DNA of 64,000 nucleotides, from assembly GCF_001640805.2 (NCBI RefSeq), contig NC_066855.1:62001-126000 (forward strand), in the 5' to 3' direction. This DNA is from Lates calcarifer. Lineage: Eukaryota > Chordata > Actinopteri > Centropomidae. The translations under genes were made by a program, and so were the position numbers. Shown piece after piece: positions 1-11,850 of the stretch. The first letter of the stretch is position 1. Each line of letters opens with the position of its first letter. The notes under the pieces are model-generated. The model saw only the letters and a list, made by a program, of their open reading frames with translations, made no database searches and was not told the origin of the DNA.

Positions 1-5
1 CTCAC

Positions 6-117
6 CTGCAGGTCAAACTGAAGAGACGTTGTGTCTTCACCTTCAGAGGAAACAGAGACAAACTGCTGCTTCTCCTTCAGTCTGACAAACTCTCACAGCT
101 TCACTACTTATATCTAC
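6..117 (-). promoter_or_regulatory. Possible TATA promoter and non-coding first exon at window edge
   Basis: Read on the minus strand, a TATA-like GATATAAGTAG lies near 107-117. About 100 bases downstream the sequence CTGCAG is followed by a consensus donor (gtgag at 5-1). No ATG occurs between them, so this would be a 5' UTR exon whose gene continues left of the window. The gene is not recognisable. This is an inference from two short motifs and may be chance. Confidence 0.25.
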
Positions 118-659
118 AGAAGGCTCAGTGATGTCACACCTCTCTGACCATCTACAAATACACATATATGTATTTAGCTTAAAACTGAACTGACTGAAGA
201 TTCTGTTCCCTTCTTCAGCACTGTAGTAAGGGATGATTGTAAATTTAAGAAACTCAGAACTAAGTTTGTTCTCAATGCTTTTGCAGAATAGTAGAAGAGG
301 AAACTTTGGAATAATTCAATATTTGAACGAGCTCACATGAGACATAAAAAGAACTTAAAACATGAGGAAGGGGTTGGTATCACTGGACTCTAAGTTACAG
401 CAGTAACATGATGGTGATGTTGGAAGAGTACATGAAATTGGAATTAAAACACATCATGGCTCAATAAAACTGTTGTGTGGTGTGTGTGCCAACGCTCACA
501 CACTCTTGATAAGTATTACAGCAACAACATTTCACAATGCTGGCAAACCGCCTTGGTCAAGTACAACTTACATGTTAACAGTAAAAATACATTTTGATAC
601 TGTAATCATTATTACAAAATTCCTTAAACAGGAGTGGACACAGTTGACTGACAGGTCTC

Positions 660-2530
660 TATAGAGCACTGGTTATAGTTTTAACTAGAACACTGTAACT
701 TAAGGTCTTTAAAATCCATCCTAAAACCAAGGACCTTCTGGGAGCAGAATCATCCACAATAACAACGAGGTCTCCAGGTTGAAAATTCCTTGTATGTGCA
801 TTGCACTTATTTCTCTGTTGCATGATTGGAGTGTATTCTCTGACCCATCTCCTCCAGAAAAGAGCTGCTACATCTTGTACCTGTCACCATCTCCTTCTAG
901 AGCACAGGTCCTCCTTAGTGAACAGCCCCGAAGGCATGACAGGGTTAGTTTTGAGAAGAAGTAGGTAATAAGGTGTTAAAGGTTCCACATCATTCAAAGT
1001 CATTTGTTACCGTAGTGGTATGTCCATCTGTCATTATTGCTTCCACCTTACATTAGACTGTTTACAAGGCCTCATGACTTAATGAGTCTCTCCAATGCAC
1101 CTCTATGGCGAGCGCCAGATGCTGGATTAAATATCCACTGTATTCCTTCTTGGAGTAGATTTCTATGGATTTTGTCATGGTGAAGTTCTTTTACTGATTG
1201 TTCAAGCTCCTTTTGTGATTGATCACAGTACTGCAACAGAATAGAAATCTGCATATTTCAGGGGTTAGTGTCCAAACTGCTAGCAACCTCAAGATTGGAT
1301 TGCATGGCTAGTAAGGCAAGTGAAGATTACACCCCAACTTTTCAAAGTGGTCCAACCTCACTTTAATGCCGTTGCATCACAAAAGTGTGCAACTGCATTA
1401 TTTCCACTTGGCCAAAATCCCCAAGATTCAGACATCTGCTGTCCTTGAAATGCTTAAGTTGTCCCAGTTCAGTCAACCATTTTTCATATGGTTTGGAGAC
1501 TTCACCAGGGATGGTTGTATCCCATCCGCACTTAGCCTTGCAAAGATCTCTGAGAATCTGTTTTGCTTTAATACACAGGGGGGAGCAAGACCTAGCAGGT
1601 CGTAAAATGTCCTGACAGTAGAAAGTATAGCTCATCTGGTGAGACACCTGTTTCTGATTGTAATCTGGAATCCAAATGTGTCATTTTCAATATTCCAGTA
1701 CATCCCAGGAGCCCTTTCCACAGGTGGCTTTTCTCTGCCCAGGTCCAGGTTTCTAATGTGCTTGGCTTTGTGTTCCTCTGGCATAGCAGCCAGGACAACA
1801 TGGCTATTGCTAACCCACTTTGTTAGTTTAAATCCTCCTTTAGCACACAGTTCACTGAGATTCTTGACAAGCTACTCTCTCTGTTGCTATGGATTTAGGG
1901 CAGTCATCAACAGAAACATTTGGTTTAATGGTGTCAACTGTGATTGCATCAAATTCTCTGTCTAACTGCAGTTTTTTGCAGAACAAAATTAGTACAGCTT
2001 GGGGAATAGATGGCCCTGGACAGGTGCATTTTCATTCGATATTGTTCTAAACTTTGGCTTGTGTCACCATCTGGCCACCACAGAAATCTCAGCAAGTTTG
2101 AATCCTCCTCATGATCTTGAACTTGGTGGGTCATCCATTCATCTGTCATGATTGCAATCTGTTCCTGGCAGAACCTCAGCAGGACACCTAGAAGAGAGTT
2201 GGCCAAGTCTGCTTGTTGAGTGATGATCATTTGATGGCACCTTCTCTGCATGACCCTGGGCAATTGCATCTTTCAGGAATTCAGGAATTTGTTGGCAAGT
2301 AGAACAGAAAAGGAGTCAATCTGTTTTTACTGAAAAACTGCTTACACAAGTTTTTGTTGAAATTGTTGAGTGAACATGTGGAAACCTTTCTTGTTTGCAC
2401 AATAAGCAAACTACAAACTAAAAACTGTTGCAATGAAGCAGCAGCCTCCACACTCTCAAGGTCATGAGGAGGATACACAGTGGAATTCATGTGGCTTATA
2501 AACTCAGAAAGATTCAGTAAAATCATCTAA
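660..2530 (-). mobile_element. Degenerate BEL/Pao LTR-retrotransposon pol relic
   Basis: Read on the minus strand from high to low coordinates, broken frames resemble BEL/Pao pol in the correct order. At 2269-1949 is reverse transcriptase, with phrases such as LANSLLGVLLRFCQEQIAI and FLRFLWWPDGDT. At 1801-1592 and 1647-1363 is the RT-to-linker part, including AKQILRDLCKAKCGWD. At 1254-1072 is the integrase phrase WIFNPASGARHRGALERLIKS without its last residue. About 960-700 resembles the integrase C-terminus (FWRRWVREYTP, then RNFQPGDLVVIVDDSAPR). Several frameshifts and stops separate the pieces, and the RNase H segment expected between 1363 and 1254 is missing. No intact ORF, protease, gag or LTR was found. 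Family assignment rests on remembered Pao motifs and is fairly secure; the outer boundaries are not. Confidence 0.75.
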
Positions 2531-2935
2531 AATAATCTTTAACCTTCTGAAATCAGAGAGGCCATCCAAATGTTTCCAAAAGATACAATACTGTGCAGGT
2601 CTTTAGATCCATTAGATTTGTTGTTTTAGCAATACTATAATGGTCATATATAATTATTTCTCTCTTTATTAGAATACAATCAGTAAATACAGGAAATGTG
2701 TATGCAGTATTCAAACAGAAAAAAGTAGCACTAACCTGGCTCTCTTGAATCTAAATGGAAAGGAACCCTAATTAATGTCATTGCTAACACCTGTATTTGT
2801 CCTACTATTTCATGTCCAAATGACTGCTGTGAAAAAGGCATATTACACCAGGTTTGTGCAAGACATGCTTGAGCATTACCTACACATGTATAAGTTTAAC
2901 TCATTTGAAACTTGCTGATATAAGACCACCTTTCA

Positions 2936-3275
2936 ATGCCACGGATCACAGAATTTGACAGACATTGTTTTGCATCAGCCAGGCCACTCTCAAAGGGAAA
3001 TCCACAAACAAACTGGATACTCAAGATGTGGTATTTAAGTGAAATCATATTTGGAGAGAAGAACAGCTGATAAAACACAGACAGTCACGAACTGGTCTCC
3101 ACAGAGTCCAGACCCGAATATTATAGAGGCAGTATGGGATCACCTGGACAGAGAAAGACTTAAAAGGCAATTCTGGGAAGTGCTAAAAGAAGCCTGGTAT
3201 AATACACCAGATGATCACTTCAGAAAACCTCAAGACAGTCTCCTCAAAAAAGTTCAAGATGTGCTTTTGCTGTAG
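2936..3275 (+). mobile_element. Internally deleted Tc1/mariner transposase relic
   Basis: A start-like ATG at 2936 opens MPRITEFDR and, in a neighbouring frame, GHSQREIHKQTGYSRCGI. Both resemble the N-terminal helix-turn-helix of Tc1-like transposases. Directly afterwards (3039-3275) comes the transposase C-terminus: WSPQSPDPNIIEAVWDHLDR followed by a tail ending LLKKVQDVLLL, with the third acidic residue of the DDE catalytic triad in NIIEAVW. The roughly 200 residues between, with the first two catalytic aspartates, are missing, and a frameshift lies in the N-terminal part. The copy is dead. Terminal inverted repeats were not located. Confidence 0.8.
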
Positions 3276-3543
3276 AAGCCGTTTTGTTCTGAAAATGTTG
3301 TGTTTTTTTAAATTCTGTGTACATATCTCCTGTATTTTCAGTTTGTATCTTAATAAAGACACTGAAAATAAACAAGGGTGGTCATTAAAACTTTGCTAAA
3401 ACAACAAAGCTATTGGTGGCCTAAGACAGTGCACAGTACTATAGAAAATGTGAATTTAAAAAATATGTCTATGAATTGGTGTGTTGTACAGTGATGATTA
3501 ACCCCCTAGGGAGTTATAAAGTCATAATGACATTGTATGATCA

Positions 3544-3607
3544 CTAGTGTTGCAAAATATTCCTTTTGCAACACTAGAGTTGCAAAATATTCCTTTTGCA
3601 ACACTAA
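3544..3607. repeat. Tandem pair of perfect hairpins, 30-bp period
   Basis: CTAGTGTTGCAAAA (3544-3557) and its exact reverse complement (3564-3577) flank a six-base loop TATTCC. The core GTTGCAAAA-TATTCC-TTTTGCAAC is repeated 30 bases downstream (3579-3602). This is a duplicated short palindrome of unknown origin in transposon-rich DNA. Confidence 0.85.
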
Positions 3608-4396
3608 TTGCATCATTATTTGTTTATTTGTATTTTTAGATTTTCTGTTTTTGAGGTAGAGGGCCACTTGCACATCAACCTGAGGGCTGTGAGTAACTGT
3701 AGAACATTTTCAACTGACTTCACCTGTGAGTTCAGAGCTCTTTCTTTAATAAGTTAGATAAATGAAGAGAGGTTTTCTCTCTCTCAATTTGCTTCTTGCA
3801 ACTCTAGTAACACACACATTCACACACACACTATTCAGAATGTGTTATGGTCAATTTCAGCAACTGTTTTTAATGTTTTATAGGCTTCAAAGCAGAAGAC
3901 AGTTTCTTGTTTCTCACTCCTGTTACCAAAACCCATGTGTCATTTAAAAAGCATGTCTAACAGCATGTTAACTAATTTCTTTGTTTCTACCTCAAAAAAG
4001 TTTGTTGAAAAAACATGTTAATAATAATGATATTTGTAACTAAAAAAATCACAATATATGTTTTTATATATTTTTCTAAAAAGATTTTTTAAACTGAAGT
4101 AACACTTTAACCTTTCTCCTACTTCAGATCCATACCTCGACCTGAAGCCTAACTTTTGAAGCAGACCTGATGGAGAACGGTTCAGACTTGTTCATACTAT
4201 CTCACATATTACTGCAGAGAACAAGCTGCCAGCTTGAAAACAATGATTTACACTGTTTGTGTTTCTGAGTGAATGAAGAGTCAACAGTATATTAACAGTG
4301 TTTGGAGCCACCAGGAACCTGAACTCATATAATCAATATAAAACAAATGTTAATGTTAATAATATTAATAATATCATTAAATAATGTTAACTGTAC

Positions 4397-4486
4397 CTGG
4401 ACATGATGAGATGGAGCCTCATAAACTCCAACTACAGCAGCTTTCAGTTCTGTATGATCTCTGGGAGTGTCCTGTGGTGTCTGGTC
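4397..4486 (-). CDS. Unidentified exon-like open segment (30 codons)
   Basis: On the minus strand a 90-base segment open in phase 0 lies between an acceptor (acccacag before 4486) and a donor (gtacag after 4397). It would encode DQTPQDTPRDHTELKAAVVG followed by VYEAPSHHVQ. About 100 bases upstream on the same strand (roughly 4530-4620) is a membrane-spanning-like stretch, VLNIVLIITIKLMAVMFPF. A transmembrane segment followed by a short polar exon suggests a cell-surface receptor or its pseudogene. No known family could be named, and the membrane piece runs into stops in other frames. It may be a gene fragment carried in this repeat-rich flank. Confidence 0.3.
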
Positions 4487-5385
4487 CTGTGGGTTGCAGG
4501 AATGGGCCTCCATGGATCTGGTTTACTGTCAGACATATAAATGGAAACATTACAGCCATCAGCTTTATTGTTATTATTAGTACAATGTTAAGAACTTCTG
4601 TCAGATCAGTTGTTGTTAGTCCTACAATTAGTTTTTGTTCAGCAGAAGCCTCTAAATGTAGCATTATCATGTCCATATATCAAACTGACCACAGGAATAT
4701 GTTGCTGAAGAACTTTGAGTTTGTTGCTTGAAGACTTTTCCTCTGACTGTTCTGGCCTCGACCTGAGTCTTCAGTCTGCTGGGAGAAGCAGAAATGTGAT
4801 CAGTCTCCTGTTCCTCTCAGCTCCCACTCTCAATTATTTCATCAGTTTTAATGTAGAGTGACGTCCACACATCTGCAGTGCTGCTTTATTCCAGCAGGTG
4901 GCAGCAGACAGACCACAGCCTGGACTCCAGACAGAGAGTATTGGATCGAACTAGTAATGATAAGAGTGGTAATATTGATCGATCCTAATGATACCACCCA
5001 CCCTCTAGTCTACTTCTAATAAATGGCAGGATGTTTCTTTACAGCAGAGTTTTCCTGAGTAGTTGACAACAAAAACCTTCAATTGTTGGAAGAACGTGAA
5101 AAATAAAATAAATGACTGAACATCCACAAACATCTTCAGTTAAAAACATAACTACATATACTGCTCTTGATTTCGGCGGGTCTGTGTGAAGTCTACATGA
5201 AAAGTGAGTCAACTAGTTGATTGGTACTAGTTAGCTAACTGCAGTCAGAACACAGGTCAGCAGAGCTGGTGTACGGTGTTAAATCAGACAGTTAGCTCCC
5301 ATAGTTCTCCAGTATCGTATCAGGACCAGTCTGCACATTATTTCACTTTATGACAGGACATTAATTCGACATGTGTAGGACTTAC

Positions 5386-5433
5386 ATGAGATATTTTAAT
5401 AACAGATTCACTCTGCAGCAGCAGCGGCTCCAT
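5386..5433 (-). CDS. Possible 16-codon first coding exon
   Basis: On the minus strand ATG at 5433 opens MEPLLLQSESVIKISH, ending at a near-perfect donor (gtaagtcc, 5385 downward). The sequence upstream (5440-5520) is locally GC-rich with several CpGs, unlike its surroundings, as a small promoter might be. No downstream exon could be tied to it with confidence and the peptide matches nothing I recognise. It does not resemble PCTP, the neighbour expected in this direction from human synteny. Confidence 0.2.
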
Positions 5434-5785
5434 GTTGACTGTGGAGGAGAAAAAGCCGCCAAATGTGGCCGCCAGGTGTCGCAATGCACCTGTGTAAACA
5501 TACGGCGGGTTCACTGAGACTGAGACTCAGCATGTTACTTAAACCACATAAAGAACATTAAAGAAAACAACATTATATAAAACCTCTTTACAGAAATATT
5601 CTACTGTGACATGGATAGAAAAACAGATGGAACTTGATAACATTTACAGATTTCACCAGAGAGATTTTCTGTCAGAAAAATTCACAGATAGTTTAAACTA
5701 TTTCACTTTACCGGGAGCAAATATGGAATCCTAAGTATTCAAAAGTAAACATAATTTTTTTTAAATGAAATTTAAAAAAATCATT

Positions 5786-5788
<3 letters not shown>

Positions 5789-5832
<44 letters not shown>
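5789..5832. repeat. (CA)n microsatellite
   Basis: About 22 uninterrupted CA units, directly readable. Confidence 0.97.
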
Positions 5833-5833
<1 letters not shown>

Positions 5834-6523
5834 TGGTTGTGAAATTAATGTGAGGAAATAAATCAAGTCATTCACACTTGGCACCATTTGTCTGTTGCTA
5901 TTGTCCATGACTGAAGCTTGGTAGATGCACAATAAGATTCTCCATCTTAACCATCTTAGCCTGCCAAGATCTGATTGGTGGATTGATTCTCCAGCTGGGT
6001 GAAACAGGGGTCAGACCTGTTTGAATCAGTGAACATCAGAAATGTGCGCAGAATTTCAGAGGCTTGCAACCAAAACAAATCCAGCCTCAGCAAAGGGTCA
6101 TGGGAAATGTAGTATTTGGAGAGAACGGCCTGTACTGATAGCAGATGAATCTGATCCTAACTAAAGAATGGATTTCAAAACGTCTCTACAACACCTCGAT
6201 TTGACAGCTGCAGTGTTTTCTGCGACCTGCTGACCTCTGAACTGGAAGCCCTTCCTGTTGGCTCTCCAGGGTTGCAGCCGGTGTGTTGACGCTGAGCAGG
6301 AGGAAGTGAGGTAATCGCGCTGCTGACATGATAAATCCCACATGAAAACAATGAATTATGGGAACACTTCCTCCTCTGTCCAAACCTGGAGCTCCCTCTG
6401 TATCTTCCTCTCTCTGACACTTTCTCTTCCTTCCTCTCTTCATCTGGTTTTCATTCCTCCTTCATTATGTCTTCTCTGTGGCTTTGAATCAGGTTTATTT
6501 TTGTTTTGCTCTTAAGTTTTCTC

Positions 6524-6563
6524 TGCAGTTCCTCTCCATGTGCAAACATGGAGAGGAACTGCA
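6524..6563. repeat. Perfect palindrome, 18-bp arms, 4-base loop
   Basis: TGCAGTTCCTCTCCATGT (6524-6541), loop GCAA, then the exact reverse complement (6546-6563). A partial further copy of the arm (GGAGAGAACTGCAGAACTGC) follows at 6570-6589. The loop is far shorter than in a typical pre-miRNA. A local template-switch inversion is the simplest explanation. Confidence 0.9.
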
Positions 6564-8594
6564 TGACTTGGAGAGAACTGCAGAACTGCAAAAGCTAATT
6601 CTAGACCATCAACAGGTTTTATTTTAGTCGTGCATTTTTGTCAACTTATCTGACATAATCAGGACCTTTCATCGAGCGCCTATGACCTGCCCTGTTTTTA
6701 TTTGATCTGCTTCAGTCTTTTACATCCTGTCACTCTTTCTCCATTTGGCTCATCTCTTTTTCTCTCTAATAACATCCTTAGTTTCCTCTGATCCTAATAA
6801 TACCAAATGATAATCATGCTGACAGTCACACATCCTGTATTCCTCTGTCACATCCCCTTCACTCCTCTGCGCTGCCTGTTTTTCTTCGACTGTTGGCTCC
6901 TGTTGTTGTGCTTAACTTTTTTCCTTTAGTGTTTTTACTTTTAAAGAGGGAGCTTTGGATTGTTTAGAGATCATTTGTGGAGGTAAAATGAATTCTGGAG
7001 ATGTGATACAAGTTTCTTCCTATGAACAAATCTCATGTGCAGTACCAAACCAACACTGCGTCTCCTACTAATAAGCATCATGTGTAGATCAAAGCTTCTG
7101 ATTTTATATCCTCTTCCTCTGAATGCACTCATACCTCGAACCATTTTCAGTTGAACAGATGTACCTAATAAAGTGGCCAGTGAGAGTATGTAACTGTGAT
7201 CTATGTCTTCAGAGGGAACCAAAGGCCTTGGAGTGGAGAGCCACAGACTGAGAAGGGTAATCAGAAAGTGACGAACGAACATATTGTTGGTTTGAGTCTA
7301 AACTTGAGGACAGTAAGAAAAATTCAGATCAACAGCAGATTTACACTTTATTGAAGCAGAGGTTGGATTTCTGTGGCGCCACCCTCAGGAAAAGCTTAAA
7401 ATTTTTTCACCCCACCAGTGGAAAGAATCTCTTGACACAAAAGTTTTTTTTCTTCATATTTTATCAATTCAACAGTTTGTTCAGTTGAAGCCTCAGGGGG
7501 CTGCTGGTATGACTACACACTTCTGTAAGTGGGTTTGTTCTTAGTAACTGGGCCGTGTGAAGCTACCAAGATGCAAAGTCAACGTTTCCACTTTGATCTG
7601 AGCCAACGAAAATGAAGAACATGTGAGACTACAAAGCTGCAGTTTGAGCACACCTGTATGCAGGAAGGAACAGAAAAGGAAAAGCACAAACATAGTCCTG
7701 TGCGCTCCAATAGCTGCTAACCTCACCACTTTACATGCACAGTCTGTAACCATCTGCTGCAAAGAGGAAGCAGGGGAGGATGTCTCCAGAGAAATGGATC
7801 CAAAGCAAATAACTCACATCATCCCTAACCCAGAAATGGATCCGGGAAGGAAGTGATTTAGCACTTGTCCTCCATCCCTGGACATCCGTCTAATGGGTCA
7901 GGAAGGAAAATCAATCTCCATGCATTCATTAAACATCTCATTTTGGCCTGATTACTGTAGAGAGAGCCTCTTCAAACATCACCACATTTCCTTCAGGGAA
8001 ATAATACGATGTGAGCACAGAGAGCTTCTTTCATTCATCTGGCTCCTGAAAACATGGATGTAAATTAGCTCTGACAAGCTCTTACTCTCCTGGTGCAAAT
8101 ATTTAAAATAATCACCACAAAGGAAGGTGATGACAGATATAAAGTGACTGACTTTCTGTTTGGTTTCTCCAGTTCTCTCCAGGTCACTATGTTTGGGGGC
8201 TCCAACCTCTCTCTCAGGCCTTCCTGTGGTGACCCCTCTCTCCAGATCAAAGGCCTCATCTGGGCCCCCCCAAGAGGATCATCTGCAAAAGCAAAGTCTG
8301 CTCAGAGTTTGAAAATAAGGCCAGATGTGTCCAGCTGGACACTACAGGAGATTTGAGTCACATTAAAGCTCATAAAACATTTTTTTTCCTCCATTGTCAC
8401 TGATTTTCTCTGTTGATTGCTGAGCCTCTTCAACTCACTCTTTGGGTGGGGTCGGAGGTGGGGGCAGGGGGCAGATAAACTGCGCTTTTAGAAAACTTTG
8501 ATTCTGGTTGAGCTTCTCTGTGCAGCAGCAACATTAAGAAGCCAAATTGTCCTTTGTATAGACATCAACTTTATTTGCCTGTAAACTCGGAAAC

Positions 8595-8830
8595 TTAAAG
8601 GATAACTCTGGTATTGTTGAGCCTTTTTTGAGTCTTATTTTCTCGTGTTTTTTGGGTGTAAATGGTTGATAGGGACAAAAATGTTTGGAATCTGTGCAGT
8701 ATTGATCAAGAACAGATTGTTATTCTAAGTGTCTGACAGCATTATGGATAGGATTCCTACAGAGACAGACCTTCTTATTAAAGCTCTTTATTAATCCTTT
8801 TTGTTTGACCAGAAACACCATTATATATTT
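8595..8830 (+). repeat. Dispersed repeat family A, copy 1 (left part)
   Basis: Starts TTAAAGGATAACTCTGGTAT and runs through a block with CTGTGCAGTATTGATCAAGA to GACCAGAAACACCATTATA. The same succession of blocks recurs at 10393, 31974 and 40226, and inverted at 51776. This copy lacks the right half present in the others. The class (SINE or palindromic MITE) is not determined. Confidence 0.8.
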
Positions 8831-10392
8831 GATTTTTGGACAATTTGTATGTGAACTCTCAGTTGTGTTTCTATTTTAAGGATTTTTAAAGGTTTTTAGA
8901 GATTGGCTCATTCACATGTGTTGCTTCCTTTGCAAAGCCAAGAATTATTTCAGTTAGAGGTGCTCCTTAAGGCCAACTGTAATTAAACAGTTTCCACCTG
9001 AATGATGAGCGATAAGTGTGACTGCTGCAGTACAGAGACCCTGAACACACAGAAACCAGGCTTCATGTGTCGGTGGCTGAGCAGGGAGTTTTTTTTTCAG
9101 TAACTTGTCCTCTTTGGGATCTGAGGAAAACTTTAGCGTGAAGTCAGCAGAACTACATCAAAAAGTGCAACTGTAACTTCCCTTTGTGCTATTTAGGCTG
9201 CAGCTGCACTGAGAGCTGGCTGTAAGTTTGGAGGGGGAGGATATTGGAGCAGAAAAAACCTCCTGTTACAGACAAGACCTGAACAAGGTCAACTGTCGAC
9301 CAGAACCAGAACCACCTGCTGCTAACAGGTCACCTCATATATTAACGATCTGAAGCTTTTAACAATCAGAAATAAGTTTCTGAAAATCTACAGTCACAAA
9401 AACTTTACTTTAAAGCAACACTATGTGACTATTTAATCTTTTAAATCTCAGCTTCTTGATCATTGTGATGGTTCAGTGTAACAGGAAAAATGGAGCCATT
9501 TGAACACCTGTTTCTCTGTGTAACTTTGGTTTTTCAGGTTTGATCTCCCTCTAGAGAACTGTAGATCAGTTAAAAACCAGTGTTCATCTCTGATATCCAG
9601 CCAGGAAACTGACGCAAATATCAAGAGTTAGAAACAGAGTTTAGTGTGTTTGTTACAGTGACAGCACTTCCTGCTCCAGAATGAGAAGGGGATCATGGGT
9701 AATTGGTAAAGGTACGTTGTGTTGCTTTAACAGATACGATATTTATCACAGTTACTCTGCAGTTCTGTGATGGGATTCAGTGTTTATGACGCTCACAGTT
9801 CTCTTCACCTCACGGTCCTCAGTGGACCACCGTGGATGTGAAACCGGAGCCGTATGGAGCCTCAGAGGACAACATCAGGATCAGCACAATAAACAAACCT
9901 CAGCTGTTTCTGTCAGCTGATTCCTCCCAGATGTTACAGTTTGCAGGTCTGGAGCTGACTGTGGGTTTTCAGCTGCAGGGTGGAGGCCTCCCAGGGACCA
10001 GCAGGAGGATTCTGGGAGAGGAAAAGTGACTCCATCACTGCCATTATCAGATGTAAAGTTTCAGTTTTATGGCATTACTACTAATAGTCATCAGAGGATT
10101 TAAGTTCTGTTCTACAGGAATTTACTTCAAATTCAACCAGCAGTGAACCCACTGAAATGAGTCACAACTCAGAGACGCTGATAAAAAGTTCAGCTCACCT
10201 CTATTATGGGTAAAGCAGAGGCTGGTAGAGGAAGGTCAGCAACGGGCAGGATGGAAACCAGGAGTAAAGGCTGGAGCTCATGAGAGAGAATGGGGAACAG
10301 GTGAGCAGGTGGTTGTGAGGAATCAGGTGACTGGAAAGGTGGGAAGGGCTGTGGGTAAAAAGTCTACATTTTGAATGTTGGAGTGACTCAGC

Positions 10393-10760
10393 TTTAAAGG
10401 ATAACTCTGGTATTTTTGAACCTGGGTCTTATTTTTCCCTGGGTGAAAATGATTGATTGGAACAAAAATCCTTGGAATCTGTGCAGTATTGAACAAGAAC
10501 AGTGCACCTGACAATTCCATATCAGAGCATGTCCACTAAAGTTCTTGTTTTTGCCACTGCCAGACTCAGAATGTTATTTTATGTGCCCAACAACATTATG
10601 GATCGAATCTAGCTTCTTGTTAAAGAGTAAGATCCTTTTTGTTTAACCAGAAACATCATTATATTTCACAACCAGACTCCATTGACAAAAACAGGAATTT
10701 TACAGAATAGGAGCTGCTGGAATACGTCTGCCTCCATCTGTTAGTTAATTAACAAAAGTA
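10393..10760 (+). repeat. Dispersed repeat family A, copy 2
   Basis: Begins TTTAAAGGATAACTCTGGTA, continues through the CTGTGCAGTATTGAACAAGA block and reaches CCAGACTCCATTGACAAAAA, then a block ending CTGCCTCCATCTGTTAGTT. It shares all blocks with the copy at 31974-32400 with moderate divergence, so the copies are not recent. Confidence 0.8.
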
Positions 10761-11704
10761 AAAAAAGAAAGAAAAAAAAGACTTGTGATCATGTAAAATT
10801 AGTTATAGGGATGTTAATGATTCAATTTCATTGACCTTATTGAAGAGCTTAAAATATCAGCAGGCCTCTGGTCTAACTATGGTCAGCGGTTCCAGCTAGA
10901 CTGTAATCTTTTGTATAATGTCGAAATGTTAAAATGATGTCAACTTAAATGATGATGGAAAAAAAGAATGTACCTGTTAAGATTTAAGAAACTGACACAC
11001 ACAATCTGTTTTTCTCCTCCATCAGTTACTCCATTAATACCATTACATTAATTAAAGGGGGATATTAATGTACATGTGAGTTGGTAAAGCTTCACAGAGA
11101 GATGTTATGTATCTGTATGGATGTGAAACAGAGCTGGACAGACAGGGTACCAGCTGAAGAGAGGAAAGAGTTAAAACTTTTCCTGTTGGTCCAGTAGGAG
11201 GTGGTATGGAGAGGGGGTGGGTGGGGTGGTGGTGGAGGGGAGTTAGGAGGGGAGGTCCCCCCCGTTTTTTCTATTGATAGCCATATTCCCCCCATTTATT
11301 CCTGCAGTCAGGACGATGCAGAGTGACGAGCCGGGAGGAGACAGAGAGAGAGAGAGAGAGAGAGGGAAACTGAAGACTGAGACTCGACCTGTGGAGCCTC
11401 CACACTGAGGAGAAAAACGTGAGGGTGTGAGTTCATCTCTGTGGATGGAAAAATAAGAAAATAAGAGCTGCAGGGAATGGAAGCGCTGCACACTTCAACA
11501 GTAGGTGCTTTTATTTTTCTCTGAGCAGGAGAAAGCTGCATTATTAAACTGCAGTGATGACAGCCAGACAGGTTTACCAGCAGTAACTATCAGATCTGTG
11601 TGTGTGTGTGTGTCTTCTCCATTCACATCCATATAAACTGTTCGATCTCAGATGAACCTCCATAAATTTTCTTTTTCAGACTGAAGTGAAATCAGTTGTG
11701 AAAC

Positions 11705-11850
11705 ATGACTAAGTACAAGTGCTGTGCAGAAGTACAAGTTTGAAGTACTTAATTTCATGGAGAAATATTGTACTTTTTACTGCAGTACATTTGTTTGACA
11801 GCTATAGTTACTAGTTACTTTGCAGATTAAGATTTTACAGATAAAAACAG
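11705..11850. repeat. GTAC-rich teleost-type interspersed repeat fragment
   Basis: The segment with AAGTACAAGT, TTGTACTTTTTACTGCAGTA and TTACTAGTTACTTTGCAGAT resembles an abundant fish short repeat, recalled rather than searched. A related palindromic piece occurs near 58203. Confidence 0.5.
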
